64,000 bases of DNA from Propionibacteriaceae bacterium ZF39 (GCA_039565995.1 CP154795.1:1240001-1304000), one strand, 5' to 3'. Shown: positions 46,043 to 54,851, counted from the stretch's first letter. A program made the numbers and translations. Notes: a model not told the origin generated them from the letters alone.

Positions 46043-46660
46043 TCAGTCGCGGTCGGCCCAGAGATCGTGCCAGGCCACGCCGAGCTCGGTGAGCAGATCA
46101 CGGACGAGGGGCAGGCTGAGGCCGACGACGTTGTGGGGATCGCCTTCGAGGCCGGAGATGTAGGCTCCACCGAGACCATCGATCGTGAACGCCCCAGCGA
46201 CGGCGAGGGGCTCGCCGGTTGCCACATAGGCCTCGATCTCGTCGTCGGAGATCTTCGCGAAGCGCACCAGCGTCGATCCGGTCGCGGTGACCTGATGTAC
46301 GCCGCGTTGGCGCAGGATCACGTGATGGCCCGTGTGGAGCGTGCCGGTGCGGCCTCGCATTGCTTTCCAGCGCTCGATGGCCTCATCCGGTGATGCCGGC
46401 TTGCCGTGTGCCCGGCCGTCGAATTCCAGCACCGAATCACAGCCGATGACGATTACCGGCTCATGGCCGGCGAGCTGCTGGTTGACGACCTGGGCCTTGC
46501 GCTCGGCGAGGATGGCGGCGAGGATCACGGGCCGCATCGCAGTGACGCTCTCCTCGTCGACGCCCGAGACCATGACTTCGGGGTCGAGCCCGGCCCGGCG
46601 CAGAGTCTGCAGCCGGGCCGGGGACGCCGAGGCAAGGATGAGGCGATAACTGCCTGACAT
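46043..46660 (-). CDS. maf: Maf-family nucleoside triphosphate pyrophosphatase
   Basis: A 205-residue protein with the Maf start LILASASPARLQTLRRAGL, GVDEES, the catalytic region VIGCDSVLEFDGRAHGKP and the DPHNVVGLSLP tail. Family members hydrolyse non-canonical or bulk nucleotides to monophosphates and influence septation. ATG 46660 overlaps the stop of the DUF937 gene. Maf next to carboxylase beta/epsilon genes is a common actinobacterial arrangement. Confidence 0.93.
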   Translation of the reverse strand: MSGSYRLILASASPARLQTLRRAGLDPEVMVSGVDEESVTAMRPVILAAILAERKAQVVNQQLAGHEPVIVIGCDSVLEFDGRAHGKPASPDEAIERWKAMRGRTGTLHTGHHVILRQRGVHQVTATGSTLVRFAKISDDEIEAYVATGEPLAVAGAFTIDGLGGAYISGLEGDPHNVVGLSLPLVRDLLTELGVAWHDLWADRD

Positions 46661-47487
46661 CAGGCCCGACGACCTCCACCGAGGAGCCCGTCAAGGAGGT
46701 CGCCCAGGATTCCGCCGCCCTGGCCGCCGAAGCCACCGGGCTGCTGCTGCGGGCGGCCCTGGGGAGAGGCGGTCGGCTCGTCGATCGAGATCGTCGGAGC
46801 GGCCGGGCCGTCCAGGTCAGGGTTGCCCGGAGCCTGCTGCGGCTGCTGGCGCGGCTGCTGGAAATCGGGCTGGCGCGGCGCCTGCTGGGGCTGACGCTGC
46901 GGGGCTGCGGCCCCGCCACCCATGGCACCACCGAGCATGTCGAGCAGGATGTCCTGGAGGCTCCCACCGGTGGGCTGCTCGGGCACCTGGGCCGGAGCCT
47001 GCTTGCGGCCGCCACCCAGAATGCTGTCGAGGATGCCTCCCAGGATTCCGCCGCCGGCACCGCCACCGGCGCCACCGCTCTTCCCGCTGGTCAGCTGGGA
47101 GGCGATATAGGCCAGCACGATCGGCGCGAGGATGCGCAGCAGCTTCTGGACCATCTCGTTGTTGCCGCCTGCGACGCCGCGACCGAGGGCCTGGGTGACA
47201 TCGGGCGTGCGGGCGCCGAAGACGTTCTGGACGATGGCCTCGCCGTCCTGGGTGTCGACCCGATCGAGGGAGACGCCGCCGTCGAGGAGCGAGGAATTGG
47301 CGTGGTCGGACAGCGCGGACGCCAGGGAGCGGGCCCCGCTGTCGTCTGCGGCGTTGGCAGACATGCCGCCGATGAGGGCCGGAATCAGCTGGCTGGCGAG
47401 GTTCTGGGCCGTCGCTTCATCGGTGCCGAGCTGGGCGGCGAGCTGGTCGAGGGGAATCGTGCTGAGGATCTCCTGCGTTGCGTCCAC
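46660..47487 (-). CDS. DUF937 domain protein with Gln/Pro-rich C-terminus
   Basis: A 275-residue protein. The first ~130 residues form a helical DUF937-like domain (LDQLAAQLGTDEATAQNLASQLIPALIGGM, then a GEAIVQNVFG segment). The rest is Gly-rich (GGILGGILDSILGGG) and then Gln/Pro-rich, with a closing GGGILGDLLDGLLGGG that echoes the earlier Gly-rich block. The family is YidB-like and of unknown function. The GTG at 47487 has AAAGGA 6 nt upstream; a start further upstream would lack family similarity. Confidence 0.75.
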   Translation of the reverse strand: MDATQEILSTIPLDQLAAQLGTDEATAQNLASQLIPALIGGMSANAADDSGARSLASALSDHANSSLLDGGVSLDRVDTQDGEAIVQNVFGARTPDVTQALGRGVAGGNNEMVQKLLRILAPIVLAYIASQLTSGKSGGAGGGAGGGILGGILDSILGGGRKQAPAQVPEQPTGGSLQDILLDMLGGAMGGGAAAPQRQPQQAPRQPDFQQPRQQPQQAPGNPDLDGPAAPTISIDEPTASPQGRPQQQPGGFGGQGGGILGDLLDGLLGGGRRA

Positions 47488-47646
47488 GGGCGTTCCTTTC
47501 ACTGCAGGCGGCCGCGTTGACCGTCCGGTTTGTGTGACGTCACCGTAGCGAACGCACCGGACAGGTCGGAGAGCACCTGTGCCCACTCTTCGTGAGGGAT
47601 TCCTCAGCAGCCGGACCGACGGCCCGCGACGCGGGCACCGGCTGGC

Positions 47647-47865
47647 TCAACGATCGCCGTGTCGCCAGGCTCCGGGGCCTGGATGGAACGACCGGCGCAG
47701 GGTCCGCACATAGGACTTCCAGCCGCCCATGGTCGGCTTGCGCTCCCGGGGCGGGGGCTCCGTGGCGGACTGCGAACCGGCTGCCAGCACGGTGATGATG
47801 GCAGCCATTTCCTCCGGTGTCGGAGATCCCGACACCACGGTGATGACCGGCTGGTCATTGCTCAT
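47647..47865 (-). CDS. accE: Acyl-CoA carboxylase epsilon subunit
   Basis: A 72-residue protein with the hallmark epsilon ends: VITVVSGSPTPEEMAAIITVL at the N-terminus and PGPGAWR at the C-terminus. Epsilon subunits of actinobacterial acyl-CoA carboxylases bridge alpha and beta subunits and stimulate activity. ATG 47865 follows the stop of accD by 25 nt. The gene is too short for many annotation pipelines. Confidence 0.88.
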   Translation of the reverse strand: MSNDQPVITVVSGSPTPEEMAAIITVLAAGSQSATEPPPRERKPTMGGWKSYVRTLRRSFHPGPGAWRHGDR

Positions 47866-47890
47866 GACTGGCTCGCTTCGGTGAGTGGGA

Positions 47891-49465
47891 TCAGAGCGGG
47901 ATGTTGCCGTGCTTCTTGGGCGGCAGCGACTGGCGCTTGGTCCGCAGCAGACGGAGCATGCGGATGATCTCGTAGCGCGTCTCGTGCGGATAGATGACCT
48001 GGTCGATATAACCGCGCTCGGCCGCGACATAGGGGTTGGCCAGCTCGTCGTCGTAGGCCTGGATCAGGCGCGTACGCTCGGCGTCCGGATCCGAGGACGC
48101 CGCGAGTTCCTTGCGGTAGAGGATGTTGACCGCACCCTGGGCACCCATGACCGCGATCTGGGCGGTCGGCCACGCCAGGTTCACATCGGCGCCGAGGTGC
48201 TTCGAGCCCATGACGTCATAGGCGCCGCCATAGGCCTTGCGTGTGATCACGGTGACAAGGGGAACGGTCGCCTCGGCGTACGCGTAGATCAGCTTGGCGC
48301 CGCGACGGATGATGCCCGCGTGCTCCTGATCGACGCCGGGGAGGAAGCCGGGCACATCGACGAAGGTGATGACGGGGATGTTGAACGCATCGCAGGTGCG
48401 GACGAAGCGCGCGGCCTTTTCCGAGGCATCGATGTCGAGGCAGCCGGCGAAGTGCATCGGCTGGTTGGCGACGATGCCGACCGAGCGGCCCTCGACCCGT
48501 CCGAAGCCGGTGACGATATTGGGCGCGAACAGCGGCGACGTCTCGAGGAAGTCGTCGTCATCCAGGACCGTGGTGATGACGGTCTTCATGTCATAGGGCT
48601 GGTTCGGGGAGTCCGGGATCAGCGAATCCAGCAGGCGGTCGCGTTCCAGCACCTGCAGGTCGTCCTCGTCGTCGCCGTAGAGCACCGGGTCCTCGAGGTT
48701 GTTCTGGGGGAGGAAGCTGAGCAGGTCGCGGACGTAGTCGATCGCGTCCTCCTCGTCGGCAGCCAGATAGTGGGCGTTGCCGGACTTGGTGTTGTGCGTA
48801 CGCCCGCCGCCCAGCTCTTCCATCGAGACGTCCTCGCCCGTGACCGTCTTGATCACGTCGGGGCCGGTGATGAACATCTGCGAGGTCTGGTCGACCATCA
48901 CGACGAAGTCGGTCAGAGCGGGCGAATAGACGTGACCGCCCGCTGCCGCGCCCATGATCAGCGAGATCTGGGGGATGACGCCCGAGGCGATCGTGTTGCG
49001 CTTGAAGATCTCGCCATAGAGACCGAGGGAGACCACACCCTCCTGGATGCGGGCACCGCCACCCTCGTTGATGCCGATGAGCGGGCAGCCGGTCTTGAGC
49101 GCGAAGTCGATGATCTTCACGATCTTCTCGCCGTAGACCTGCCCCAGCGAACCGCCGAACACGGTCACGTCCTGGGAGAACACACAGACCGGGCGACCGT
49201 GGATGGCGCCGACACCGGTGACGACACCGTCGCCGTAAGGACGCTTCTTGTCCATGCCGAAGGCCGTGGAACGGTGGCGGGCGAACTCGTCGAGTTCGGC
49301 GAACGTCCCGGGATCCAGCAGCAGTTCGATGCGTTCGCGGGCGGTGAGTTTGCCCTTCGCGTGCTGCTTCTCGACCGCCGCCGCAGAACCTGCGTTGACG
49401 GCCTCCTCCGTGCGGCGGGCGAGATCAGCCAGTTTGCCGGCGGTCGTGTGGATGTCGATCTCCAT
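47891..49465 (-). CDS. accD: Acyl-CoA carboxylase beta subunit (AccD5/PccB type)
   Basis: A 524-residue carboxyltransferase transferring CO2 from biotin to acetyl- or propionyl-CoA. Typical blocks: [31 protein letters not shown] (acyl-CoA oxyanion site), [43 protein letters not shown] and [16 protein letters not shown]. It is followed by accE and partnered by the alpha subunit at 32.4 kb. Preference for propionyl-CoA is probable from the AccD5-like context but not proven. It is divergent from birA. Confidence 0.95.
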   Translation of the reverse strand: MEIDIHTTAGKLADLARRTEEAVNAGSAAAVEKQHAKGKLTARERIELLLDPGTFAELDEFARHRSTAFGMDKKRPYGDGVVTGVGAIHGRPVCVFSQDVTVFGGSLGQVYGEKIVKIIDFALKTGCPLIGINEGGGARIQEGVVSLGLYGEIFKRNTIASGVIPQISLIMGAAAGGHVYSPALTDFVVMVDQTSQMFITGPDVIKTVTGEDVSMEELGGGRTHNTKSGNAHYLAADEEDAIDYVRDLLSFLPQNNLEDPVLYGDDEDDLQVLERDRLLDSLIPDSPNQPYDMKTVITTVLDDDDFLETSPLFAPNIVTGFGRVEGRSVGIVANQPMHFAGCLDIDASEKAARFVRTCDAFNIPVITFVDVPGFLPGVDQEHAGIIRRGAKLIYAYAEATVPLVTVITRKAYGGAYDVMGSKHLGADVNLAWPTAQIAVMGAQGAVNILYRKELAASSDPDAERTRLIQAYDDELANPYVAAERGYIDQVIYPHETRYEIIRMLRLLRTKRQSLPPKKHGNIPL

Positions 49466-49545
49466 AAAGCGCAGCCTAGCCCCGGGTGCCGGTGCAGGTG
49501 GGCGTGCTCGAAAACCCGTTGATCACGCGCCGTTATGCTCCCGCC

Positions 49546-50361
49546 ATGTCTTTCACCCCGGCTCCCGATGCCGTTGCGCTCACCGACGCCCTGGTCCGCC
49601 CGGGGTCGCCGTGGACCGCCGTGTCCGTGGTCACCGAGTCGGCGTCCACGAATGCCGACCTCGTCGCGGCCGCGCGCAGGGGCGCGGAACCGGGTCAGAT
49701 CCTGATGACCGACAACCAGACAGCCGGCCGGGGGCGGCTGGATCGTTCCTGGACCACCCCGCCGGGGGTGTCCGTGGCCTGCTCGGTGTTGCTGCGACCC
49801 GACGGGGTGCCCGCGGAGCGCTGGCCGTGGCTGTCGCTGATGACCGGCGTGGGGCTCGTCGACGGCATTCGGGCCGTGTGCGACGTCCCGGTGCGGCTCA
49901 AATGGCCCAACGACGTCCTGGTCGGGGATCGCAAACTCTGCGGTCTCCTCGCCGAACGTGTCGAGACCTCCGCCGGGCCCGCGGTCGTGCTCGGTTTCGG
50001 TATCAACGTGTCGATGGACGCCGAGGAACTGCCCGTCGATACCGCGATTTCACTGCGGCTCGAGGGTGCCGAGGTGTCCAAGACCGAGCTGATGATCGAG
50101 GTCCTCCGGGCACTCGCCGGGGCGTACCGGCTGTGGCGGGATGCCCCGGCCGAACTCGCGCAGCGGTACGCCGAGCGCTGCCGCACCATCGGCCTCGACG
50201 TCCGCATCCAGCTCGGGTCCGACCAGCACGTCGAGGGTCGGGCACTCGGGATCGATCCCGCGGGCGGGCTCATCGTGCGTACGCCGTCGGGGGAGCGCAC
50301 GTTCTCCGCCGGCGATGTCGTGCATCTGCGACCGGCGGCGCCGAGTTCGATGTCGCACTGA
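49546..50361 (+). CDS. birA: Biotin-[acetyl-CoA carboxylase] ligase
   Basis: A 271-residue biotin protein ligase without an N-terminal DNA-binding domain. Motifs: TESASTNADLV, the biotinyl-AMP loop QTAGRGRLDRSW, VRLKWPNDVLVGDRKLCGLL and GFGINVSMD. It biotinylates the carboxylase alpha subunit encoded at 32.4 kb. ATG 49546 lies 6 nt after TATGCT, a leaderless start. It is divergent from accD. Confidence 0.94.
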   Translation: MSFTPAPDAVALTDALVRPGSPWTAVSVVTESASTNADLVAAARRGAEPGQILMTDNQTAGRGRLDRSWTTPPGVSVACSVLLRPDGVPAERWPWLSLMTGVGLVDGIRAVCDVPVRLKWPNDVLVGDRKLCGLLAERVETSAGPAVVLGFGINVSMDAEELPVDTAISLRLEGAEVSKTELMIEVLRALAGAYRLWRDAPAELAQRYAERCRTIGLDVRIQLGSDQHVEGRALGIDPAGGLIVRTPSGERTFSAGDVVHLRPAAPSSMSH

Positions 50362-50412
50362 CAACCGGTCGGCCGGGTCGCCGGGCGGGCGATCCACCGC
50401 GGCCTTCCTGGT

Positions 50413-50531
50413 GACTGAGGTCTCAGTCAGCGAGACCTTTGCTTGTCGCTCCGAAAGGTCGGAGTTTCACTTGGGATCACAAGAAACTTCCCGATAAATC
50501 GGGTGGCGAAGAAGTGGCACATCGAAGTGCC
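50413..50531. promoter_or_regulatory. Stacked palindromes upstream of the aromatic cassette
   Basis: Four inverted repeats in 119 bp: GACTGAG-GT-CTCAGTC (50413-50428); GACCTTT (50434-50440) with AAAGGTC (50454-50460); CCCGAT-AA-ATCGGG (50490-50503); and GGCAC (50516-50520) with GTGCC (50527-50531). They fill the gap between birA and the first gene of the cassette at 50585. They are good candidates for binding sites of the IclR-type regulator encoded at the cassette end. Confidence 0.6.
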
Positions 50532-50584
50532 GATTGTGAGCCCGAGTGTTCACGATCAGGCTTCTGACAATGGTGGAGGAAATC

Positions 50585-51127
50585 ATGGAGCGAGAAATCT
50601 TGCCTTTGGATCTGCCCATTCTGGATCTGGACGCAGTGGCCGATGAACTGATCGAAACAGGACGCCAGGTCAAGGTTCTCTGGCAATATCCCGGATCCCT
50701 GGCGTTCGTCGCCAAGGGGCGGGACTACAGGAGCGAATTCCATATCAATGCCAGCGATGAAGTGACCTACATGATTCGCGGCACGATGCGTTTGCACCAT
50801 CGGACTCCCGAGGGCGTCGAGAGTGTGGCGGTGATCCCTGCCGGCTCCATCAACTGGATGCCGCCCAATACGGAACACTCACCCAGGTTTCCCTCGGATG
50901 CCTTTGCGCTCATCATCGAGCGCGGCCGACTCGAAGGTGAAATCGATCGCTTCCGCTGGTATTGCCCGGAATGTGGTGAGTTTATCCACGAAGAAGAATT
51001 CGTGGTGGATGACTATACGAAGGATCCGGTTTCCAAGGCCTATGCGCGATTCTTTGACTCTGTCGAAGCCCGCACCTGCGATCACTGTGGACACATAATG
51101 CCACGCCCCGATCAGCAGATCAGCTGA
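50585..51127 (+). CDS. 3-hydroxyanthranilate 3,4-dioxygenase-like extradiol cupin dioxygenase
   Basis: A 180-residue cupin. Fe ligands of the HAO family are visible in RSEFHINASDE (His, Glu) and TEHSP (second His). A C-terminal rubredoxin-like site has CPEC and CDHC pairs, as in bacterial HAO. GGAGGA precedes ATG 50585 by 4 nt. HAO-type enzymes open ortho-aminophenol rings. The loop after HSP is one residue shorter than in the HAO sequences I recall, which could move the carboxylate-binding Arg. No kynurenine genes are nearby; instead a RidA deaminase and a PobA-type hydroxylase follow. The gene is A+T-richer than its neighbours (31 of 60 G/C in 51001-51060). Confidence 0.8.
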   Translation: MEREILPLDLPILDLDAVADELIETGRQVKVLWQYPGSLAFVAKGRDYRSEFHINASDEVTYMIRGTMRLHHRTPEGVESVAVIPAGSINWMPPNTEHSPRFPSDAFALIIERGRLEGEIDRFRWYCPECGEFIHEEEFVVDDYTKDPVSKAYARFFDSVEARTCDHCGHIMPRPDQQIS

Positions 51128-51213
51128 TCCTCCAATCAATCTGACCGACACCGGTGTGCGTCTGCACGACCGGAGTGTCGCCCATGCCCAATCACAGGAA
51201 TCAGGAGTTCAAA

Positions 51214-51633
51214 ATGACCAAGAACACGCCTCGCGTTATCACGACGGACAAGGCACCCACCACCGGTTTCTCGGAAGGAACCAAAGCGCCACTGTCCATG
51301 GCCATCGCCTTCAACGGACTGCTGTTCGTCTCCGGTCAGGGGCCTCTCGACCCCGCGACCCACAGCATTGTCTCCGACGATTTCGAGGAGCAGACGCGGA
51401 TGACTCTGGCCAACCTCCTGCGCGTGGTCGAGGCCGCGGGCTCCACCAAGGACGACATCCTGCGCTGCAATGTCTATATCCGCGACATGGAGAACTTCCC
51501 CAAGTTCAACCCCATCTATCGGTCCTTCTTCGCTCACGCCAGCCACTTCCCGGCCCGCACCACCGTCCGGGCGGACCCGCCGCGGGCCGGGGTCCTGGTC
51601 GAGATCGACTGCATCGCTGCAGTCGCCGAGTGA
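51214..51633 (+). CDS. RidA/YjgF-family deaminase
   Basis: A 139-residue RidA-fold protein. AIAFNGLLFVSGQGPLD, NLLRVVEAAGSTKDDI, the catalytic-type Arg in PARTTVRADPP and Glu in VLVEIDCIA are present. In aminophenol and 2-nitrobenzoate pathways, RidA relatives deaminate 2-aminomuconate-type products of HAO-like dioxygenases, which fits this position. ATG 51214 was chosen for AGGAG (51203-51207) at 6-nt spacing over ATG 51184. Eighty-six nt separate it from the dioxygenase; the hydroxylase starts 7 nt after it. Confidence 0.85.
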   Translation: MTKNTPRVITTDKAPTTGFSEGTKAPLSMAIAFNGLLFVSGQGPLDPATHSIVSDDFEEQTRMTLANLLRVVEAAGSTKDDILRCNVYIRDMENFPKFNPIYRSFFAHASHFPARTTVRADPPRAGVLVEIDCIAAVAE

Positions 51634-51640
51634 GGCCACC

Positions 51641-52846
51641 ATGACACACGTCAAAACCTCCGTCGCCATCATCGGAGCCGGGCCCGCCGGGCTGCTGCTC
51701 GGTCGGCTGCTCGGCCTGGCCGGCATCGACAACATCGTCCTCGAGCAGCGCACCCGGACCTATGTGGAGGAGCGCATCCGGGCCGGGCTGCTCGAGCACC
51801 CGACGGTCGAGATGCTCACTCTGGCCGGGGTCGATGGGCAACTTCGTTCAAACGGTCAGTTCGATGACGGATTCGAACTCCGATTCGAGGGGCAACGCAC
51901 ATGGATCGCGACCGCCGACCTCACCGGAGGACACCGGACCGTCCTCTATCCCCAGCAGGAAGTTGTGAAGGATCTGCTGCGGGCCCGCGATCACAGCGGT
52001 GACCCGATCGTGTTCGAAGCGCTGGACGTGGCGTTGCACGACCTGGAGGGCACCCAACCGCGGGTGACCTACCGGGATCCGGATGGATCCGAGCACGTCG
52101 TGACCGCGGACTTCGTCGCCGGATGCGACGGTTTCCATGGGGTGTCCCGTCGATGCCTGCCGGGCGATGTCCGCAAGGAGTTCCAGCGCGACTACCCCTT
52201 CGGGTGGCTCGGCATCCTGGCCGAGGTGCCTCCCTCGACCCGGGAACTCATCTATGCCCATCACGACGACGGGTTCGCAATGCACAGCCGCCGGTCAGCC
52301 ACGCTCAGTCGGTTGTATCTGCAGGTTCCGCCGGATTGTGATGCCGCCGCGATGCCGGACGACTGGATCTGGGCGGAGCTGCACAAACGACTCGGCACAG
52401 ACGATGACTGGGTTCTGGCTGAGGGGCCGATCATCCAGAAGAGCGTGACGGCCATGCGGTCGTTCGTGGTCGAACCGCTCCAACATGGTCGCCTGTTCCT
52501 GGCCGGGGACGCCGCCCACATCGTGCCCCCCACGGCTGCCAAGGGCCTGAACCTGGCGGTGTCGGACATCTCGGTGCTCTCGGAAGCCTTCATGGAGCAC
52601 TATCACGGCACCGGAGACCACCTGTTGCAGGCGTACACCTCCACCGCATTGCGGCGGATCTGGCGGGCTCAGGAGTTCTCCCGGCACATGACCGCGCTTC
52701 TGCACCATGTCCCGGGCAACGAATTCGAAGCCAGGCTCCAGAAAGCCCGTCTGCAGAACCTCGTCATGTCCGAGAGCACTCGTGCAGCTTTCGCGGAGTT
52801 GTATGTCGGCCTGCCCTTCGAGGGACACCCCGAACGGTTCCTGTGA
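51641..52846 (+). CDS. pobA: PobA-family flavin monooxygenase (4-hydroxybenzoate 3-hydroxylase type)
   Basis: A 401-residue class A flavoprotein. FAD-binding GAGPAGLLLGRLL, FVAGCDGFHGVSR and GRLFLAGDAAHIVPPTAAKGLN are present. Aligned from memory with Pseudomonas PobA, the residues contacting 4-hydroxybenzoate are kept: Tyr in ELIYAHH (Tyr201), Ser and Arg in HSRRSATLSR (Ser212, Arg214), Tyr222, Pro293 and Tyr in ELYVGLPF (Tyr385). It should hydroxylate a para-substituted benzoate next to its OH or NH2. It is co-transcribed with the RidA gene. Confidence 0.88.
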   Translation: MTHVKTSVAIIGAGPAGLLLGRLLGLAGIDNIVLEQRTRTYVEERIRAGLLEHPTVEMLTLAGVDGQLRSNGQFDDGFELRFEGQRTWIATADLTGGHRTVLYPQQEVVKDLLRARDHSGDPIVFEALDVALHDLEGTQPRVTYRDPDGSEHVVTADFVAGCDGFHGVSRRCLPGDVRKEFQRDYPFGWLGILAEVPPSTRELIYAHHDDGFAMHSRRSATLSRLYLQVPPDCDAAAMPDDWIWAELHKRLGTDDDWVLAEGPIIQKSVTAMRSFVVEPLQHGRLFLAGDAAHIVPPTAAKGLNLAVSDISVLSEAFMEHYHGTGDHLLQAYTSTALRRIWRAQEFSRHMTALLHHVPGNEFEARLQKARLQNLVMSESTRAAFAELYVGLPFEGHPERFL

Positions 52847-52924
52847 TTTGTTGCACTGCCTTCGACTTCTGATCAGCCGGCCGCCCGAATACTCTGGTGC
52901 TCCAGACGTCCGGGGTGGTTTCCG

Positions 52925-53722
52925 ATGATCGATGAAGGTTCGGCGTCGCCGGGCCGACCGATGCGGGCGACCGCAACCAGTCGGCCCGGCATGCTCACGC
53001 GCAGTTTCGCGATCCTCAATGCGTTTCGTCCGGGCGACGTGTCCGTCCAGCCGACCGAACTCGCCCGGCGCACGGGGCTGAGCAAGGCGACGGGACATCG
53101 CATAGTCCGCGAGATGGTCGACCTCGGCATCCTGGAGCGCACCGACGCCGGGGTGAGCATCGGGCTGCGCATGTTCGAGATCGGTCAGTTGGTGCCGTTG
53201 CATTCGCCCTTGCGCGTCGCAGCTCTACCCTTCCTGACCGATCTTTCCGAGGCGACGGGTGGAGCCATGCATCTGGCGGTGCTCGAAGGGGCGGATGTCG
53301 TCTATCTGGAGATCGTCAATCCGATCAAGGGCCTGTCATCCCGCACCGGGGGACGGTTGCCTGCCCGATCCACAGCGGCCGGTTGGGCGATCCTGGCGTT
53401 CTCAACGGATCAGGTGGTGAGGGAGGTGTTGGGCCCATCCTTTGCGACGCCCCGCGACAGGAGCCGGCCGCGGCCGGAGGACCTGGCCGGAGTGCGCGCC
53501 CATCGATTCGCCTGTGATCCCGAGGGCGACAGCGGTGCGGTCAAGGCCGTCGCGGTGCCGGTGCTGGACCGGAGCGGGGCAGCCATCGCGGCGCTGTCTC
53601 TTCTCCATCCAACCGGCACTTCCCAGCAGCATCGTTTCGTCCCGGCTCTGCAGGTGGCGGCGAAGGCTCTCGGCCGCACGGTCCATCGCCATTCGGTCCG
53701 ACCGGTCGACCGGTCGAGTTGA
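52925..53722 (+). CDS. IclR-family transcriptional regulator
   Basis: A 265-residue regulator. The N-terminal winged helix (about 38-85: VSVQPTELARRTGLSKATGHRIVREM) and the C-terminal effector domain (GAMHLAVLEGADVVYLEIV, GRLPARSTAAGWAILAF, GAVKAVAVPVLDRSG) are both complete. IclR proteins often control aromatic catabolism (PobR, PcaR, PcaU). A TACTCT hexamer at about 52892 may give it its own promoter in the 78-nt gap after pobA. It probably controls the cassette through the palindromes at 50.4 kb. Confidence 0.9.
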   Translation: MIDEGSASPGRPMRATATSRPGMLTRSFAILNAFRPGDVSVQPTELARRTGLSKATGHRIVREMVDLGILERTDAGVSIGLRMFEIGQLVPLHSPLRVAALPFLTDLSEATGGAMHLAVLEGADVVYLEIVNPIKGLSSRTGGRLPARSTAAGWAILAFSTDQVVREVLGPSFATPRDRSRPRPEDLAGVRAHRFACDPEGDSGAVKAVAVPVLDRSGAAIAALSLLHPTGTSQQHRFVPALQVAAKALGRTVHRHSVRPVDRSS

Positions 53723-53791
53723 CCCGACGCACGCCAGGGGGAATGGAACGAGGTCCGGGGCCCCGGGGCCGAGGTCGTTTAACCTGATCTG

Positions 53792-54223
53792 GTGACGACC
53801 GTTCCCACGACCGAGCAGCCCACGCATACGGGCCTGTTCACGCAGCTCTTCCGCTTCACCGTGACCGGTGGCATCTCTGCGGTCGTCGACTTCGGATCCC
53901 TGTTGATCATGACCCACCTCCTGGGTCTGCCCGACAACCTCGCGAAGGCGATCTCGTTCGTGCTGGGCACGTCCACGGCGTACGCGATCAACCGCCGCTG
54001 GACCTTCCGCGCGGAGCCCTCGACCAAGCGCCTGATCCTGGTCTGGGTCTCCTACCTGCTGACGTTCGCCCTGCAGGTCGGCCTGTACGCCCTCACGCGC
54101 CCCTGGCTGATGGATCACTTCGACTATCCGACCGCCCAGTTCATCGCGTTCGTCATCGCGCAGGGTGCCGCCACCATCTGCAACTTCGCGATCCAGCGCT
54201 GGGTGATCTTCAAGGCCCACTGA
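53792..54223 (+). CDS. GtrA-family membrane protein
   Basis: A 143-residue protein with four membrane helices. FRFTVTGGISAVVDFGSL, SFVLGTSTAYAINRRWTF and the final ATICNFAIQRWVIF are GtrA/DPMS_TMD hallmarks. Members are linked to polyprenyl-linked sugar translocation or protein recruitment in wall polysaccharide synthesis. GTG 53792 lies 6 nt after TAACCT, a leaderless start. The gene corresponds in position to Rv3277 of M. tuberculosis, which is near birA and purK. Confidence 0.87.
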   Translation: MTTVPTTEQPTHTGLFTQLFRFTVTGGISAVVDFGSLLIMTHLLGLPDNLAKAISFVLGTSTAYAINRRWTFRAEPSTKRLILVWVSYLLTFALQVGLYALTRPWLMDHFDYPTAQFIAFVIAQGAATICNFAIQRWVIFKAH

Positions 54224-54227
54224 GAGA

Positions 54228-54851
54228 TCAGACGCGGTTCAGGAACGCGGAAACGTCCTGCAGTTCCTCCATCGTGATGGTGTGGCCGCGCTCGTAGTAA
54301 TGCCGTTCGACATCGAAATGGGCATCCAGCCACGGAATGCTGCGCTCGCGCTTGTTGGCGGCGATCACGTTGTCGTCGTGGCCGATGCCGGAGAACAGCG
54401 GCAGCTTCGGGTCCATCGCGAGCAGGTCCGCATCGCCGGGCAGGTCACCGTTGTGGGCGAAGCTCGACAGGTGCACCACGGACGTGAACCGGGTCGGAGC
54501 CAGCCGGGCCAGTTCCACGGCCATGACGCCGCCCTGGGAGAAGCCCAGAGCGTGGACGCGGGCGTACTTGTCGCCGATCGTCCCCAGCCACTCCAGCACC
54601 GCTTCGGCGGAGGCCTTGACCATGGTGTGGTCGGTGCTGTCCACGGCCGGGTTGAACTCGAACCAGGCATAACCGCCGCCCATCGGGCTCGGGAGCGGGC
54701 CGCGCAGGGAGGCGACGGTGAACTGCTCGGGCAGGTAGGGCGCGACTCCCGCCAGGTCGCGCTCGTCGGCGCCGAACCCGTGCATCGCGAGAACGAGATC
54801 GTCACCCGTGCCCTGTCGCCACACCACCGCGTTGTCGTCGATCCGGACCAT
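54228..54851 (-). CDS. Alpha/beta hydrolase of the phospholipase/carboxylesterase family
   Basis: A 207-residue esterase. The oxyanion region is AMHGFGADERD, the nucleophile Ser is in GFSQGGVMA, the acid is in GHDDNVI and the catalytic His in YERGHTITMEEL. It resembles bacterial carboxylesterase/YpfH-type proteins; the substrate is unknown. It converges with the GtrA gene, with only 4 bp between stops, and diverges from purK. Confidence 0.88.
   Translation of the reverse strand: MVRIDDNAVVWRQGTGDDLVLAMHGFGADERDLAGVAPYLPEQFTVASLRGPLPSPMGGGYAWFEFNPAVDSTDHTMVKASAEAVLEWLGTIGDKYARVHALGFSQGGVMAVELARLAPTRFTSVVHLSSFAHNGDLPGDADLLAMDPKLPLFSGIGHDDNVIAANKRERSIPWLDAHFDVERHYYERGHTITMEELQDVSAFLNRV

Noticed and set aside
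50585-51127. Assignment as a kynurenine-pathway 3-hydroxyanthranilate dioxygenase
   Set aside because: Not excluded, but no kynureninase, kynurenine monooxygenase or ACMS decarboxylase gene is near, and the coupled hydroxylase is PobA-type, so the call is kept at family level.
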